Assembly (NCBI GenBank): GCA_930990975.1
Contig: CAKNRR010000004.1
Location: forward strand, 1 to 64,000
Length of the DNA: 64,000 bases
Source: an uncultured Clostridia bacterium
GTDB taxonomy: Bacteria > Bacillota > Clostridia > Christensenellales > UBA1242
Direction: 5' to 3'
Under the pieces are notes generated by a model. The model was given only the letters and a program-made list of their open reading frames with translations. It made no database searches and was not told the DNA's origin. The first letter of the stretch is position 1. Each line of letters opens with the position of its first letter. Shown piece by piece: positions 39,821 to 52,200 of this stretch. The translations under genes were made by a program, and so were the position numbers.

Positions 39821-40663
39821 TTAGAACTGTGGGATAAAGTTTTCACTGGCCGAAGCATAATCTTGCAAATAACCTTCGCTTAGTCCAATTTTTTCAGCAT
39901 GCGAAAGCACTAATTTGTATTCTAGCGGATAAAGTTTTCTCTGTATAGAACAATTATTGCAAGGAATAAATTGACTCATCAAACTTATAAAAGGATTGGC
40001 AATGTTTTCTTTGATAAAATTCAATATTTCAATGCTGTCTTTTGCACAATTTGGAAGCACCAAATGTCTTATCAAAACCCCAGATTGCATAATTCCATTC
40101 TTGAAAATATTGGTTTTCTTCATTTCCCTCATCTTCATGATAGCTTTGCTTGCATAATCAAAATAGTCTTTTGCAAGAGAATACTTTTCAGAAAGCTGAG
40201 ATGAGCAATATTTAAAGTCTGGCATAAAAACATCAACAACACTTGCCAATTTTTCAATCATTTCTAGTTTTTCATAGCCCCCACTGTTCCAAACAATAGG
40301 TATTGAAAACTTTTGCCCTTGAAGAGCTGCCAAGATTTGTGAAGAAAAATGTGTCGGCGTAATAAATTCAATACATGTGTATTTTGGTAAATCATAACCT
40401 TTTATAAGCTCTAAAAATTCTTCTTTTGAATACTCTTTCCCTTTGCTTTGATGTGATATATCATAATTTTGACAAAACTCACAGCGCAAATTACATCCAG
40501 AAAAAAATATAGCCAAAGCCCCTTTTTCTCCGCTTATGCAAGGCTCTTCCCACATGAAATTCTCTATAATTTTGGCAATCTTTATCTTTTCCCCTTCTTG
40601 ACAAAATCCTTTTTGTTTTTCTCTGTCAACACCACAATTTCTAGGGCAATCATAACATTTCAT
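39821..40663 (-). CDS. Radical SAM protein, PflA-like (COG1313 type)
   Basis: A 280-residue iron-sulphur protein. The N-terminus has a Cys cluster CYDCPRNCG and FCQEG; the radical SAM motif is GCNLRCEFCQNYDIS, which holds the 4Fe-4S cluster and SAM. Further marks are FITPTHFSSQILAAL and WNSGGYEKLE. A C-terminal CNNC pair is also present. The family looks like pyruvate formate-lyase activating enzymes but its target is unknown. A gene for a glycyl-radical enzyme is not adjacent. The gene stands alone. Confidence 0.82.
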   Translation of the reverse strand: MKCYDCPRNCGVDREKQKGFCQEGEKIKIAKIIENFMWEEPCISGEKGALAIFFSGCNLRCEFCQNYDISHQSKGKEYSKEEFLELIKGYDLPKYTCIEFITPTHFSSQILAALQGQKFSIPIVWNSGGYEKLEMIEKLASVVDVFMPDFKYCSSQLSEKYSLAKDYFDYASKAIMKMREMKKTNIFKNGIMQSGVLIRHLVLPNCAKDSIEILNFIKENIANPFISLMSQFIPCNNCSIQRKLYPLEYKLVLSHAEKIGLSEGYLQDYASASENFIPQF

Positions 40664-40923
40664 ATAGTTATTATAATAAAATTTTATATTAATTAAAAAC
40701 TTTTTTTCGCAATTATGATGAAAATAATTTTGAACAAAGCTATCTTTTTTCCCCCATCAACTCTTTTGAAGCAAGGAAGCGATTTCAAAAACAAAAAATA
40801 AAAATTCCCTAACCCCATCGCAAAGAAGCGCCGAATTCTCTTGTCAATTTTTTTGCAAACCTTCTTATCAAACCTTCTTTATAAACTTTTTATCTTCTCT
40901 TTCAAGCTTCTAAAAATATAAAA

Positions 40924-40943
40924 ATGTAGCATTTTTGCTACAT
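40924..40943 (-). terminator. Terminator of the Smr-domain gene
   Basis: ATGTAGCA / TGCTACAT with a 4-base loop, T5 on the minus strand, 16 bases after the Smr gene stop. Nothing else is seen in the gap 40664-40923. Confidence 0.75.
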
Positions 40944-40958
40944 CTATAAAAATCAATC

Positions 40959-41300
40959 TCATTTGACATATATGATTGTTATACCAGGATTTGCTTTATT
41001 CAAATCTTCATCTCCAAAAATAGTCTTATCTTTTTGAAGAATCTCCATTGTTGTTTTATCAAACATGTCCCATTTGTCTCCGCCAAAATAATCTTTTATA
41101 AATTTTGATTTTTTCCAAATAAGAAGTTGCCTGCGGAGTTCTACGAGTATAGCCCCACCTCTTCCGTGAGAGCCGTATCCATGCAAAACTTTAATAGCTG
41201 TTGTACCCTCTCTTAGTGCGCATTCAATTTCAATCTCAACAACCGCCAAAGCATAATCGACAGAACAATTTTCTTTTTTCAAATCAATTAGTTTAAGCAT
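40959..41300 (-). CDS. Smr-domain (MutS2 C-terminal-like) protein
   Basis: A 113-residue protein consisting of one Smr domain. It starts with LKLIDLKKENCSVDYALAVV, then LHGYGSHGRGGAI, the loop associated with nuclease activity in Smr proteins. The canonical motif is H-G-x-G-x-G; here it is HGYGSHGRGG. The C-terminal part contains an insert (FGGDKWDMFDKTTMEIL) that I do not recognise in other family members, then IIYVK. GGAGG precedes the ATG. Possible role: nuclease or RNA/DNA-binding, stated from the family only. Confidence 0.7.
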   Translation of the reverse strand: MLKLIDLKKENCSVDYALAVVEIEIECALREGTTAIKVLHGYGSHGRGGAILVELRRQLLIWKKSKFIKDYFGGDKWDMFDKTTMEILQKDKTIFGDEDLNKANPGITIIYVK

Positions 41301-41687
41301 TAATCCTCCAAGTAAGAGTTTAACACTTTTGAAATTAAAATAAAAGTAATTGCTTAAAATTGTTAAAAAAATGATAGGTTTTTATCTGTTTTTTCCCATA
41401 GTTATATACAAAAACATATTAATCAATTATTCTATACAATCATATTTAAGTCTTAAAATAAAAAATTATACATAATGTTTTGTTAACCATCAAACACGCA
41501 CATCCTTTTGTTATATTTTTTGCTCGCCTCTAAAAAACTTATAATCAACAAACTTTAACATGATTTTTTAATATTGTTTGTATAATATTTTTCTTTTAAT
41601 CGCTATCAAGACCGTCTTTTGATTTCACCCTTAAGACTGCAAAATCAATGACATAAACAAACTCGACCAAATCCGTTTTCAATCTTA
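41301..41687. other. Gap without a gene
   Basis: This spacer of 387 bases between the Smr gene and the Spo0A-like gene, both on minus, holds no frame I can support. I see no clear terminator stem for spo0A. Confidence 0.6.
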
Positions 41688-42443
41688 TCAACCTTCCATA
41701 ATCATTTTGTCAGCAATCAAGGCAATAAGCTCGCCATTTGTTGGCTTTTCATTGCTGCTATAAATTTTAAGCCCGAAAAGAGAGTTGATGTTTTCAATTT
41801 TCCCTCTATTCCAAGCAACTTCAATCGCATGTCTCATGCCTCTTTCGACTTTAGAAGAACTTGTTTCAAATTTCTCTGCTATTGTTGGATAAAGTCTTTT
41901 TGTAATCGACCCAATGATTTCTGGTTCTTCAACAGCAAGCTTTACTGCCTCTCTTAAGAATTGATATCCTTTAATGTGAGCAGGGATTCCAATACTTATA
42001 AATATGTTTGAAATCTTTTCATCAAGTTGTTTTTCGCTTTTATCCTCTTCAAGCTTTTCCTTCGGACTTAACAAATCAACAATTCTCTCTTCAAGATTTT
42101 CTGGCATAACAGGCTTAACCATAAAATAGCTTGCCCCCTCCTTTATTGCCTTAGACACAAACCCACTATGTGAAAGATTTGATATAAATATGACTTTTGG
42201 GGCTTCTTCTTTCAATGATTGTTTGATTTTGTCAAACACCATAAATCCATCCATTCCAGACAACAAAACCTCCAAAATCAAAAAATCTGGTTTTGTGTTC
42301 TCAACATCTTGTACAACCTGTTGCCCATCGCTGTTGAACCCTACAACTTGATAATTTTCATTATTTTGAAAATAGCTTAAAAGTGAATTGTCATCTTGAG
42401 TATCAGCGAAATAAATTTTTACTTTCTTTTTTCCATTTTCCAT
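41688..42443 (-). CDS. spo0A: Spo0A-family sporulation regulator with Glu in place of phospho-Asp
   Basis: A 251-residue response regulator: a receiver at about 8-125, and a Spo0A-type DNA-binding domain at about 140-251. The DNA-binding domain is well conserved: SSSKVERGMRHAIEVAWNRG and PTNGELIALIADKM. In the receiver, the residue equivalent to the phospho-acceptor (PDVLILDIIMP in standard Spo0A) is Glu58 in PDFLILEVLLSGMDG. The acidic pocket is FADTQ instead of DD, so one of the two metal-binding Asp is Thr15. Lys110 is kept (VKPV). Glu may mimic phosphorylation, making it active without phosphorelay (inference). GGAG lies before the ATG. Confidence 0.9.
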   Translation of the reverse strand: MENGKKKVKIYFADTQDDNSLLSYFQNNENYQVVGFNSDGQQVVQDVENTKPDFLILEVLLSGMDGFMVFDKIKQSLKEEAPKVIFISNLSHSGFVSKAIKEGASYFMVKPVMPENLEERIVDLLSPKEKLEEDKSEKQLDEKISNIFISIGIPAHIKGYQFLREAVKLAVEEPEIIGSITKRLYPTIAEKFETSSSKVERGMRHAIEVAWNRGKIENINSLFGLKIYSSNEKPTNGELIALIADKMIMEG

Positions 42444-43070
42444 AGTTACACTCCTTCAACTTCTCTTAATTTTCTTTAATTTAAGACACTCTAAAGATAA
42501 CACTTTTTTATCTGATTTTAAAACAATCTAAGTGATAAGAAATGGCGACTTGTGTTGACTTTTGTCGTAATTTGTAAGAAAATGTAAAATAGAGAAAGGT
42601 TGACAATTTATATAACAAAATCAATAAAAAACTGACAAATAAATTTGGCGATTTTGATTGTTTCTTATATAAAAATAATATTTATTTTCTTTTTTCTCAA
42701 TTAAAAATCATATAAAATTCCAGTAAATTTGTCGATAATGTTTGTTTTATTTCTATCCAAATTTGATTAACCCCTATCAAAATATGATTTAAAAAAACAA
42801 AGAAAAACCTTTTATAAAGCTTCATTATTTTCAATTAACAAAACAATCTATCAAAAAGCTCAATTGTCCAAAAGAATTCTTCTGCTTATAATCATGGTAT
42901 TTTTCGATTTTCTCACTCTATTGCGTAATAAAGTTACAAAATTAAACTTACAAAAAATATAAATATTAAAACTTGCATGAAAAAATGAATACGACCATAA
43001 ATCCCTAACTGCAATACAAAGTGGAAAAACATATATATCAATCACAAAAAATATAAAAACCGCAAAACAC
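42444..43070. other. Gap without a gene, upstream of spo0A
   Basis: This spacer of about 630 bases is AT-rich with many short homopolymers. TTTGTCGTAA at 42561-42570 differs by one base from the 0A-box core TGTCGAA, so spo0A may regulate itself. I saw no supported frame. A small repeat array follows. Confidence 0.5.
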
Positions 43071-43158
43071 ACATGATTATAAAAAATACACTAATCGTAA
43101 AATAGACATTAATAATAAAATATATATTAATTGAAAAAACACATTAATCATAAAATAC
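43071..43158. repeat. Short tandem repeat of about 18 bp
   Basis: Five units of 17-18 bases: ACACTAATCGTAAAATAG, ACATTAATAATAAAATAT, ACATTAATCATAAAATAC and two more diverged ones. It lies between the giant gene's terminator and the spo0A promoter region. Confidence 0.7.
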
Positions 43159-43180
43159 ACTCAAACCTTTTATGACAATA

Positions 43181-43223
43181 AAAAAACTCTATGTAAAGAT
43201 TTCTCTTTCATAGAGTCTTTTTT
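43181..43223 (-). terminator. Terminator of the giant surface protein gene
   Basis: ACTCTATG / CATAGAGT with flanking A/T pairs and a 13-base loop. T6 follows on the minus strand. It begins directly after the stop codon. Confidence 0.85.
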
Positions 43224-46200
43224 TTAAGCATTTGCTATATCTTCCATTTTCTTCTTACGGTTGCGTCTTACCAAAAGAACAATCAATAGGATGAGAAGTA
43301 GAAGCAAGATAAGTCCACCTACAACTGAAAGAACAATTACAAGTGTCATTGTATCTTGAGTAATGTTTGCATTCTCTGTCACATGCCAGAACAATCCACC
43401 AAATGATAATTCTGGGTTTGTATATGTCCTATATAATGTTATATTTGACATCTCATAAGAATCAATAAACATTGTACCATTGAATGGATTTTCTTCCGTT
43501 CCGATAGGTTCCCAATATTTTCCATAGAAATCAATATCAGCAACAACTTGATATACAGCATCTGAATATCTAAGCCCATTGTGGCTTAATCCGTTGTTTA
43601 CAGCATAAGCAACAAATGCCATTTCTGACGCATCTCTAATAATATAAGGGTCGCTTTCAGAACCAGAACCCATAAGTTCTTTTGCTCTATACTCTTCACT
43701 TGTCCAAACAAGTCTTGAGAATGTTATTTCAATAGTCAATTCATAAGAAGGATAGTTTAAGATAAAGCTATCATTAATCGCAAGTTGACCGTTTGTAAAC
43801 AGTCCTGTGATGTCATGTTCAAGGATTCCATCATTTACTATAATTCCACTTACAACATAATTTGTTGAAGCATACACTTTAAGTATAGAAGGACTTCCAA
43901 ATTGAACATTGAAGTTGCTTCCAACATTTACGATGCTTTGTGCTCCAGTTGAATCTTCAAAGTAAAGGCTTCCAGCTCTTACAACTTCGTTATCATCAAC
44001 CGCATTTTCAACTTTATAATTGAATGTTATATTTATATCCTCTCTAGTGGCATTGACAAGGATATTCAAATCATATCCAGTTCCATTAAAGATTAAATCT
44101 GTAGAGTTGATAATATAGGTGAATGTGTAAGTTGAAGTGTTTGAATTGAATACTCTATTAAATTGAGCACCGATGAATTCAAAATCATAACCCCAACGCT
44201 TGATAGCTTCAATCTTTATTTCTTGTCCAACTTTTGCTTGTATAATATTTCCATTGTCAACTTGTTCGTTATCAATATAAACTCCCAAAATATTGTGTAC
44301 TTGTCCAGCATTTGAAGTATCTATATTTACATTGACAGGTTTTCCTTCGAATACAGCCACAAGATTAAGTGGTGATGTTATGAAGGTGTCAAATGTATAA
44401 GTATATCTTCCAGTTGTTGGGTTGTATTCTCCTGTGATTTGCTCGCCTGTTGCAGTGTTTTCCCAGTATAAGAAGTTGTATCCTTCTGCTGGTAATGCTT
44501 CAAGTGTAACATATTTTGAAGTGTCAAATGATGAGCCAGTGAGTGCAACACCATCTTGCAATAAGCTTGAAGTTCCAGAACCTGAAACTGTTAAAGTGAA
44601 CTTAGGATAATATACAGCTTGAATTATGTAATTTCCTTGAGTAAATGACATTTCAAATGATGCGCCTTTTTCTACAGGTTCGCCGCCATCAACTGACACA
44701 AGCCAGTACTTAAATTCATAGCCTTCATATTCATAAGCTTGAATTTTTAAAGTAGCACCTGCAGTGATTTCTGCATACCACTTGTTGTCTTGGCTTATCC
44801 AGTGAGCAGTTTGGTCAATATTGACAACTATATCTTTGATATTTGCTCCACCAAGATTATCATCAAATCCTTCTGGATTAAAGTCAATTGTGATTGTTGA
44901 CTTGTCATAAAGCCATGCAGCGTAAATTGTGAATGTTTGAGTATCAGGGTCAAAGTTAGAATTTGTAACATATCCTAAACCATTGTAAGAATAACCTGTT
45001 TCTCTCCATTCTTTAAGGACATTTCCTTTTCCGTCAACATATTGAACACCTTGTCCTGCTTGCAATGTGTAATATCCTCCAAGAGTAAATCCAGCTCTTG
45101 TTGAGAATACTGTTGCTCTTTCTTCTTCTGTCAAGCTGTCAAGTGAGAAGCTTTCGCCATATACTAAAGCATCAGTCATTCGCACTTGAGTAGATTCATT
45201 AACATAGAATACAAGGTCATATACCTTAGGTTCTACATAAATGTAGATTGTTGCATCTGCATTTACATTGCTTATCACAAATGTTGATGTATTTGTGAAA
45301 CCATTTTGATAAGGATCGCTTTCGCTAACAAAGCCAACATCTATGCTTCCCTCATCAAACTCTTCATCTCCGTAGACTATCTTGTATTTAAGTCTTCCGT
45401 TTTCATCTCTCATCAAGTTGTAAGAGAATTGAGAGTTTATTGTCATGTCAACAGTTGCACCTGTAATCGCGTTTACTGTAACAACACTGCTATTGTTTCC
45501 GCTTGCGCGTACAAGGAGTGAAGCTGTGTCAACCATAATTCTTCCTGCATATACAACATCAGTCATTCCGTCCAAAGCAAATTGAACATTGATTGTGTTT
45601 TCAACAGCAGTAAAGATAGCCAAAATTTCTGTTCCATCTTTGATTCCGCTGAAGCTGAAGATATGAACACCGTTGAAATCAAATTCGCTTATAACAACAC
45701 CAGAAGTAGTAGTGCTTAAAACAACATTAAATCCGCTTACTGGTTCTGCTACGAAGTAGATTGTGTCATCTGTATGTGAAAGAAGCCTATAGTCGAAGTA
45801 CATTGTTCCGTCAGCATCGAGATAATAACTATCATCAAGTTTTTCACCTTCTTCGTTTGCTATGTAAACCTTTCCACCAACATCAGTTCCGTAAGTAAGT
45901 TGATAGTTAATCTGTACAGCTGCTTGTACATGAACATAAGCATCACTTGCTTTAAATAGAACTTCTATAGATTGGATTGGATCAATAGCTTTTAAGAAAA
46001 TTGTGATTGTGTTTGTTTCACGATCATATGTATAGTCACTATCCTCTTGAGCCAAAGCTCCGTCTATATTTAGAACATCAAATTCATATCCCTCATCTGG
46101 TGTAAGTTTTAACATTATGTTAGTTTCAAGTTTAACTTCATAATCTAAGCTTTGTCCACCATTTATAGTTATACTTTCCGTACCATCTTGATAGAATGCA

Positions 46201-49200
46201 AATTCACCTCTGTTTCCAGCCTTAAATGTGATAATACCCTTCTTCTCTTTATAAGTTGCAAAGATGTTTATTGTGCCATCAAGTTGAACACTTTCAAGCA
46301 TAGATTTAAGACCTTCAGTCAATGTGATGCTTGTATTCTCGTTGTAATCAAGGATTGTTCCATTGAATTCCCAACCAGCAAATATGTAGTCATCTCTCAA
46401 AGTGTTTGAACCTAAAGCAAGGTCGCTTCCAAATGCCACTGTTTGAGTGGCTTGAGAAGTGATTTCACCAAATTCCTCTTGTCCTTCTTTTACAGAAATT
46501 GCAAAATTGTAAGTACGAGGACTTGCTGTGAAGTCAAGAGAGAAACCTTCATTGATTCCGTTGAGAGTTGCTCTCAAACGATAATTTCCGTCAGTTCTTG
46601 TGTATGTGCATTCTTGAGATTCAATAAGTTCTTCAATTGAAGAAGTTAAAATTCCGTCTTTATATCCATATTTAAGAACTGCTTCAATTGTCAATGTCTC
46701 ATCTGTTCTTGCTTGATATACATATCCTGTAACATCAACACTTGCACCATTCATTGAAAGTGAAGAATAATACTGGCTAATATCAGGGATAACAACATCG
46801 TTGAGTCCTGCTTTTGCAGCAACAATGATTGTACCTTGATTTGTGAATCCTGTCCAAGTCAATGTCAAAGTCTTGCCGTCATTGCTTAATTCTGTGGTTA
46901 TTATACCGCTTCCTGACAAACTTGCAGAATTGTCATTAGGATTTGCTTGATTTACAAGGAATTCATAACCTTTAACCGCATTATAGACAATTTTTACTGT
47001 GCTTTCAGTGTAAACCAAGAATTCTGTAATATCTTTTGCTTGTTCTTGGTCGTCAATAAGTACTGTAAGGTCTGCAACTTTTGTATTGATAAGTTGAAGT
47101 CTGTTTTGTGCGCGTTCTGTAACAATTGTAAGAGTTCCGTCATTAACAAGATTTCTTATTGTAACAGACTTGCTTGCACTGTCTTCTTCATAATCACCAT
47201 TGAGTGCAGAAGTATTAAATGAGTAACTATAACCTTCACTTGAATTGATTGTGAATGTAATATCAGTTTCACTATAAGTTACATCGAATGTAGAACCTGT
47301 TGAAATAGGTCTTCCATCTACATAAACTGTTTGTTTCTCATCAAATTCAACTGTAAGAGCATAGGTATTGTTTTGCCATGTAGCATGAAGTGTTGTCTTC
47401 CATACTCCACCTTCATTTTGTCCGATTGTGTGGAATACATCTCCATCTCTATATTCAACGCCATTGTCGTCAGTCCATATTCCAGTTCTTCCTGGCAATA
47501 CTGCTGTTGGAAGAGTTTCGCTGATTGGGCTTCCATAAATAGCATGGATAGGATTTGTTCCACTTATTGAACCTTGGTCAACTGTGAATGAAATTTCATA
47601 TTCAACACCTTGCCATTGAGCTTTGATTGTTATTGAACCATCTTCTTCAAGATTTGGAAGTAAGAAATCTACTATTTCTTGAAGTGTTTGGTCAGTTATC
47701 ATAGTGTCGTCATCGCCGTAGCTATAACCACTATGAGTATAAGTTCCGTCTGTAACAGTGAGTTTTGGTAAGTTGTCAATTGTTACATTTGAAAGGTCTG
47801 AATAATTGTATGTGATTTCTGTATCATTCTTATCAGTTTGATTTGTGTATTGTGGAATATTTCTGTCAATATTGATTGTGATTTGGATTTCATACATTGT
47901 CACTTCAAATGTTATTGCAGAGCCTACTCCTTTGATTGTTGCAACACCTTCATTTCTTCCAGTGTCATCAAGTGTAGCCTCACTGTAATTTCCAGTCTTA
48001 ACATTGAATAATCCAATCTTGAAACCTTTATCAGCAACAACACTGATTTGAACATCTGAGAAGTATCTTGCAGTTTGATTATCTGGGTTGTAATAATCTC
48101 CTGTTATCTCGAAGCTTGAAATATTGTTTCCAATAACATCAATCTTATAATCCTCAATCTGCCATACCGTATAGATTGTTATAGAAGCATCAACATTTGT
48201 ATCATCAAAAGCAATATTTCTTAGCAATTCTAAGATGTTGTCAGCTGTGATGTCAGCATAGTTTCCATCCTCACCCATATACTTCCAACCGATTGCTTTA
48301 TAACCTGTCCTTGTAGGATATGTCATTTGAGCAATAAGTTCGTTAGGGTCAGTTGTGTTAGGATAGCTGAATGTAAACAATGGATTTCTTACATTTGGTG
48401 TCAATCCATCTTTTACAAATGCACCGTCTGTAACAAGGTCAGCATGTTCTGTTGTCGCATTAACATTGAATGTGATTGTATATTCATTGATTGAACCACG
48501 AATGTCGCCAGTAACATTATAGTTTGCACTATCATCACCTTGGATAACAATAGTCACAACCTTGTTCTTTCCGATATTTGCATTGTCATAGTGACTGTTT
48601 TCCATATCTATTGAAACATCATCACCTTCAAAGATGAATCTGTCAAGGTTTGGAGATAATGTATCAGGCAACTTGTCTGTTTCGTCATAGTTCTTAGAAA
48701 TTTCAACTGAAAGTGCTGATAAGTCTAAGTCAAAACGAGTGATATTGAATATTATTTGATAAGTTGTGAATGTTTCTCCGTTGAATGTGAAGTTGTCTGA
48801 AGTAATTGTGAATACAACAGGCACTTGCATAGCTCTCAAGTTGTTTGAACTTGAAAGGTATTCAGGAGATACACTAAAGCTTGAAATGCTTACAAAATTG
48901 TTTGCAAGGTCAGATGTCACCCCATCCAAAGTAAGAGTTTGACTTCCAACAAGTGTAAGCAAATCTTTAATTGCAGTATTTGAAGAAATTTGACCATAAG
49001 TAAAATCTGAAATACCAACAACCAAGTTTACATTGGTTATAGCAAGTTTTGTGATTGTTCCTGTAATGTCAGGGTTTGCTATATAGTAGTTTCCAGCTTT
49101 TGCTCCAGTCAATGTCAAACTATTGAAGCCAATATTTGTTCCAACAAGAGGACTGTTGAATTGTCCGCTTAATTTAACATCATCTGAGCCAACCAAGTTT

Positions 49201-52200
49201 CCAAATACTACACTTGTTTGAGCTGTAATATCAGTTGTTCTATCAAATACTTTGTTTACAGAAGAGATTACAAGTCCCAATTGAGTGATTTCAACTTGAC
49301 CTACAACTGAGAATTTTGTGAAGTTTGCGCCATCTTGAGCAGTGACAACAAACTCTCCGTCTTGATAAAGTCCAACATCCAAAGCATTTGGCATTGTGAA
49401 TAACAAGTTTTTCAAAGCAAGCATGTAAAGCTCTGGAGAAAGTTGTTGATCAGTTCCACTTGCGCTTGTCATTGTCAAGCTTATTGTTGCAACGCTTTGT
49501 CCAATTGCAATAGTCCACTTCCCGCTTTCAGCATCATAATTTGTCACGAAAGTTGGGTTTGAGCCATTGTATGTCATAGACAATTTGCTGTCAATCTTTA
49601 TATTTAAGGTTTCATTTGATGGTGTTATTGAGAAATAGCAACCATTGATTTGAATATTAATGTTGTCATCATTTGAAGATGTTGCACCTGTGAATGAATA
49701 TGAACCAACAGATTCTCCACTCTCTCTTGTAAGAGTGATTGTTGTGTCTTCTGCAGGGCCTGCGCCATAATCATAGCCACCTTCGCTATAATCAACACTT
49801 AAAACAAATCTAAAGTCAGGGTCAACAGTTCCGAATGGTTTTGTTGTCTTATCTGTTGGGATTTCGTTTTGATCAAGAATATAAGTATATTCGAGAATGA
49901 TTATTTCTTGAGAGAATTCTTTTGCATTAAATACAGTGTCATCAAGTCCTAATGTGATAGTATATCTTCCTGCATTTCTTATCTCTGTGTTGTCCTTTCC
50001 ACTTAAAGTGAAGTAATATGTTTTTTCATCTTGTTTGTCAAGGACATCTCTTAAACCTACATCGCCAATACCATTTCCAGATATATTGATGCTTATTTTA
50101 TCAATATAATCTTGATTTGTATAGATGAATTGAGTTCCTGTAACTGTCAATTCGCCAATATCAAGTTTTGTAATAGCAATATTGAAAGTAAGAGTTGTTG
50201 ATTTTGAAATATAGTTATCCTTGCTTGCTGTGATAATCAAATTATATTCGCCACTTGAAGTTGTGTTTGCAGGCACTTCAAAGTTGGTTTCGCCAGTATA
50301 AAGAGCGTCTGCTCCTCTTACCCAAGTGTAAGTGTAAGTTATGTCTGTGGTGTTGATGTTTGAAATTCCATCGACTCCGATAACATCACTTGCCATAATA
50401 TAGTCAGTCATCGCACCCTTGTCAACTTTGGCAGAGCGAGTAACTGTGTCATTGACTACGCTTGCAGCAGGATTGTCAAGTTCCCAAATAGCAACAATTG
50501 TTGTATAAGTTATTCTTGCATTAGCATTTGCAGAAATAGTATTTCCATTTGCTGTAACAGAAGAGCCAGCTGTATCCCAATTTGAGAATAGGAATCCTGT
50601 CCAAGAAGGTTGAGGAACTTCTACAGAAGAGCCAAGTTGAACATAAGCAACATCGGCTGCCGCATTCTTATCACCATAGTTGAGCACAACAGCTTTATAA
50701 TCAGTCACAACAGGATAATAATTTGATGCACCTGTGAATGTATTTGTAATTCTTCTACTTCCCTCAGTTTCAAGAACATTCAACATGCCTTTCAAAGTAT
50801 CAACAGTTGTATCATTTGTCCATGCAAGAACAGCCATAGTTCCATCAATATTGAATGTGAAAGAAATTTCTTTTCCATTTGCCACTTGAATCAAAGGCTT
50901 ATACGAACCATTTGAAGAAATTGAGAAGATAAGCTCGCCTCCTTCCATATAGTTGAAGTATGATCCAGTGATGTTTTGTGATGTAGACAAATATCTGAAT
51001 GAAACGACTGTTGTATTTATTGAATTGTAATCTTCAACCTTTTGAGTGTCGAAGTATTTAGCCCCTGTATCAATAACATAGGCATTTGCACTTGCAACAA
51101 TTTCAAATCCGCCATCTATAACAAATACAAAGTTGCTCTTCTTGTCTAAGTCATCTCTTGTTATAGTTGCGTCAATATCAAATTGTTCGGCAGTTGTATA
51201 GTTTCCAACGGCTTCACTTGCTGTGAAGATTGAGTTGATTGTCACTACAAAATTAGAAACAAATTGAGGTTTTGTTACTTGAATAGAAGTAACTTGTTGA
51301 GCTTGTCCGTTTTCAAAAGCTTTTTCATTGAATGTCAATGTGATTGGAGTAACCACGATTGTAGCTTGAATATCTTGAACTTCATAGATGTAAAGGTTGC
51401 TGTCTGGATCTTTTGTAAGATTGTTGTAGTTTTCAACCTTAAAGTTAGAACCAATTACAGAAAGATAATATTTAACATTATACTTTTCGCTTCTTGCATC
51501 ATATAAGCCAAGGTCGTCTACGATTTCAACTCTTGAAAGAGCAAGTTCTGTTATTGCTTCGCCTTTAGTGAATTGAAGTGTGCCATAAGCGTTGCTTTCT
51601 GTTGCATTGAATGTGCTTGTTCCTGAATAGTAAGACTCAAGGTTTCCACCACTTGTAAGGATGTCACTCTTTGCAATGTTAACTTGAACTTCAGCTGATT
51701 TATATGTCACTTTTGTTTCATCTATAGCAAGAGTATCTTGAACCTCAATCACTAAAACAAGTGTTTGATTTAAAAGAGCATCTCTATAGATAAGTGAAAG
51801 GTCTGCGCTTTCTTCAATTCTTGAGCCATTCAACATATAGTAAATGTCAAGAACTCTGTCACCATTGGCAAGTATTTGCCCAACGACAACTTGTTCGCTT
51901 GATGTCAATGTTGTAATCACTGCATTTGCAATTGTTTGATCTGCACTGTTATATACAAGATCACTTACTGGAGTTACAACTGCAGTAATATAACTGTCAT
52001 TAGCTTTGTATACAGGTTTTAATGTCAAGCTTCCATCATGTTTATAGATATTGTTTTGTACGAAGCTTCCATTAAATGTCCAACTGCTTCCACTTCTTGT
52101 TGCGAATACAGTTCTTCCAGAATACAATGCTTGAATATCATAACCCGAACGGTCAAAAGTCAAAGCCTCAAATTTAGAAAGGATATTTTCATCAAAAGCA

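Noticed and set aside
42860..43072. 70-codon minus-strand frame upstream of spo0A
   Set aside because: No ribosome site, Phe/Val-rich low complexity typical of AT-rich spacers, no resemblance to a family.
43071..43158. CRISPR array
   Set aside because: Units are 17-18 bp and adjacent with no spacers; no cas gene in the window.
43224..43260. Sortase LPxTG signal at the end of the giant protein
   Set aside because: No LPxTG or similar motif before the final membrane helix; the end is a helix and basic tail only.
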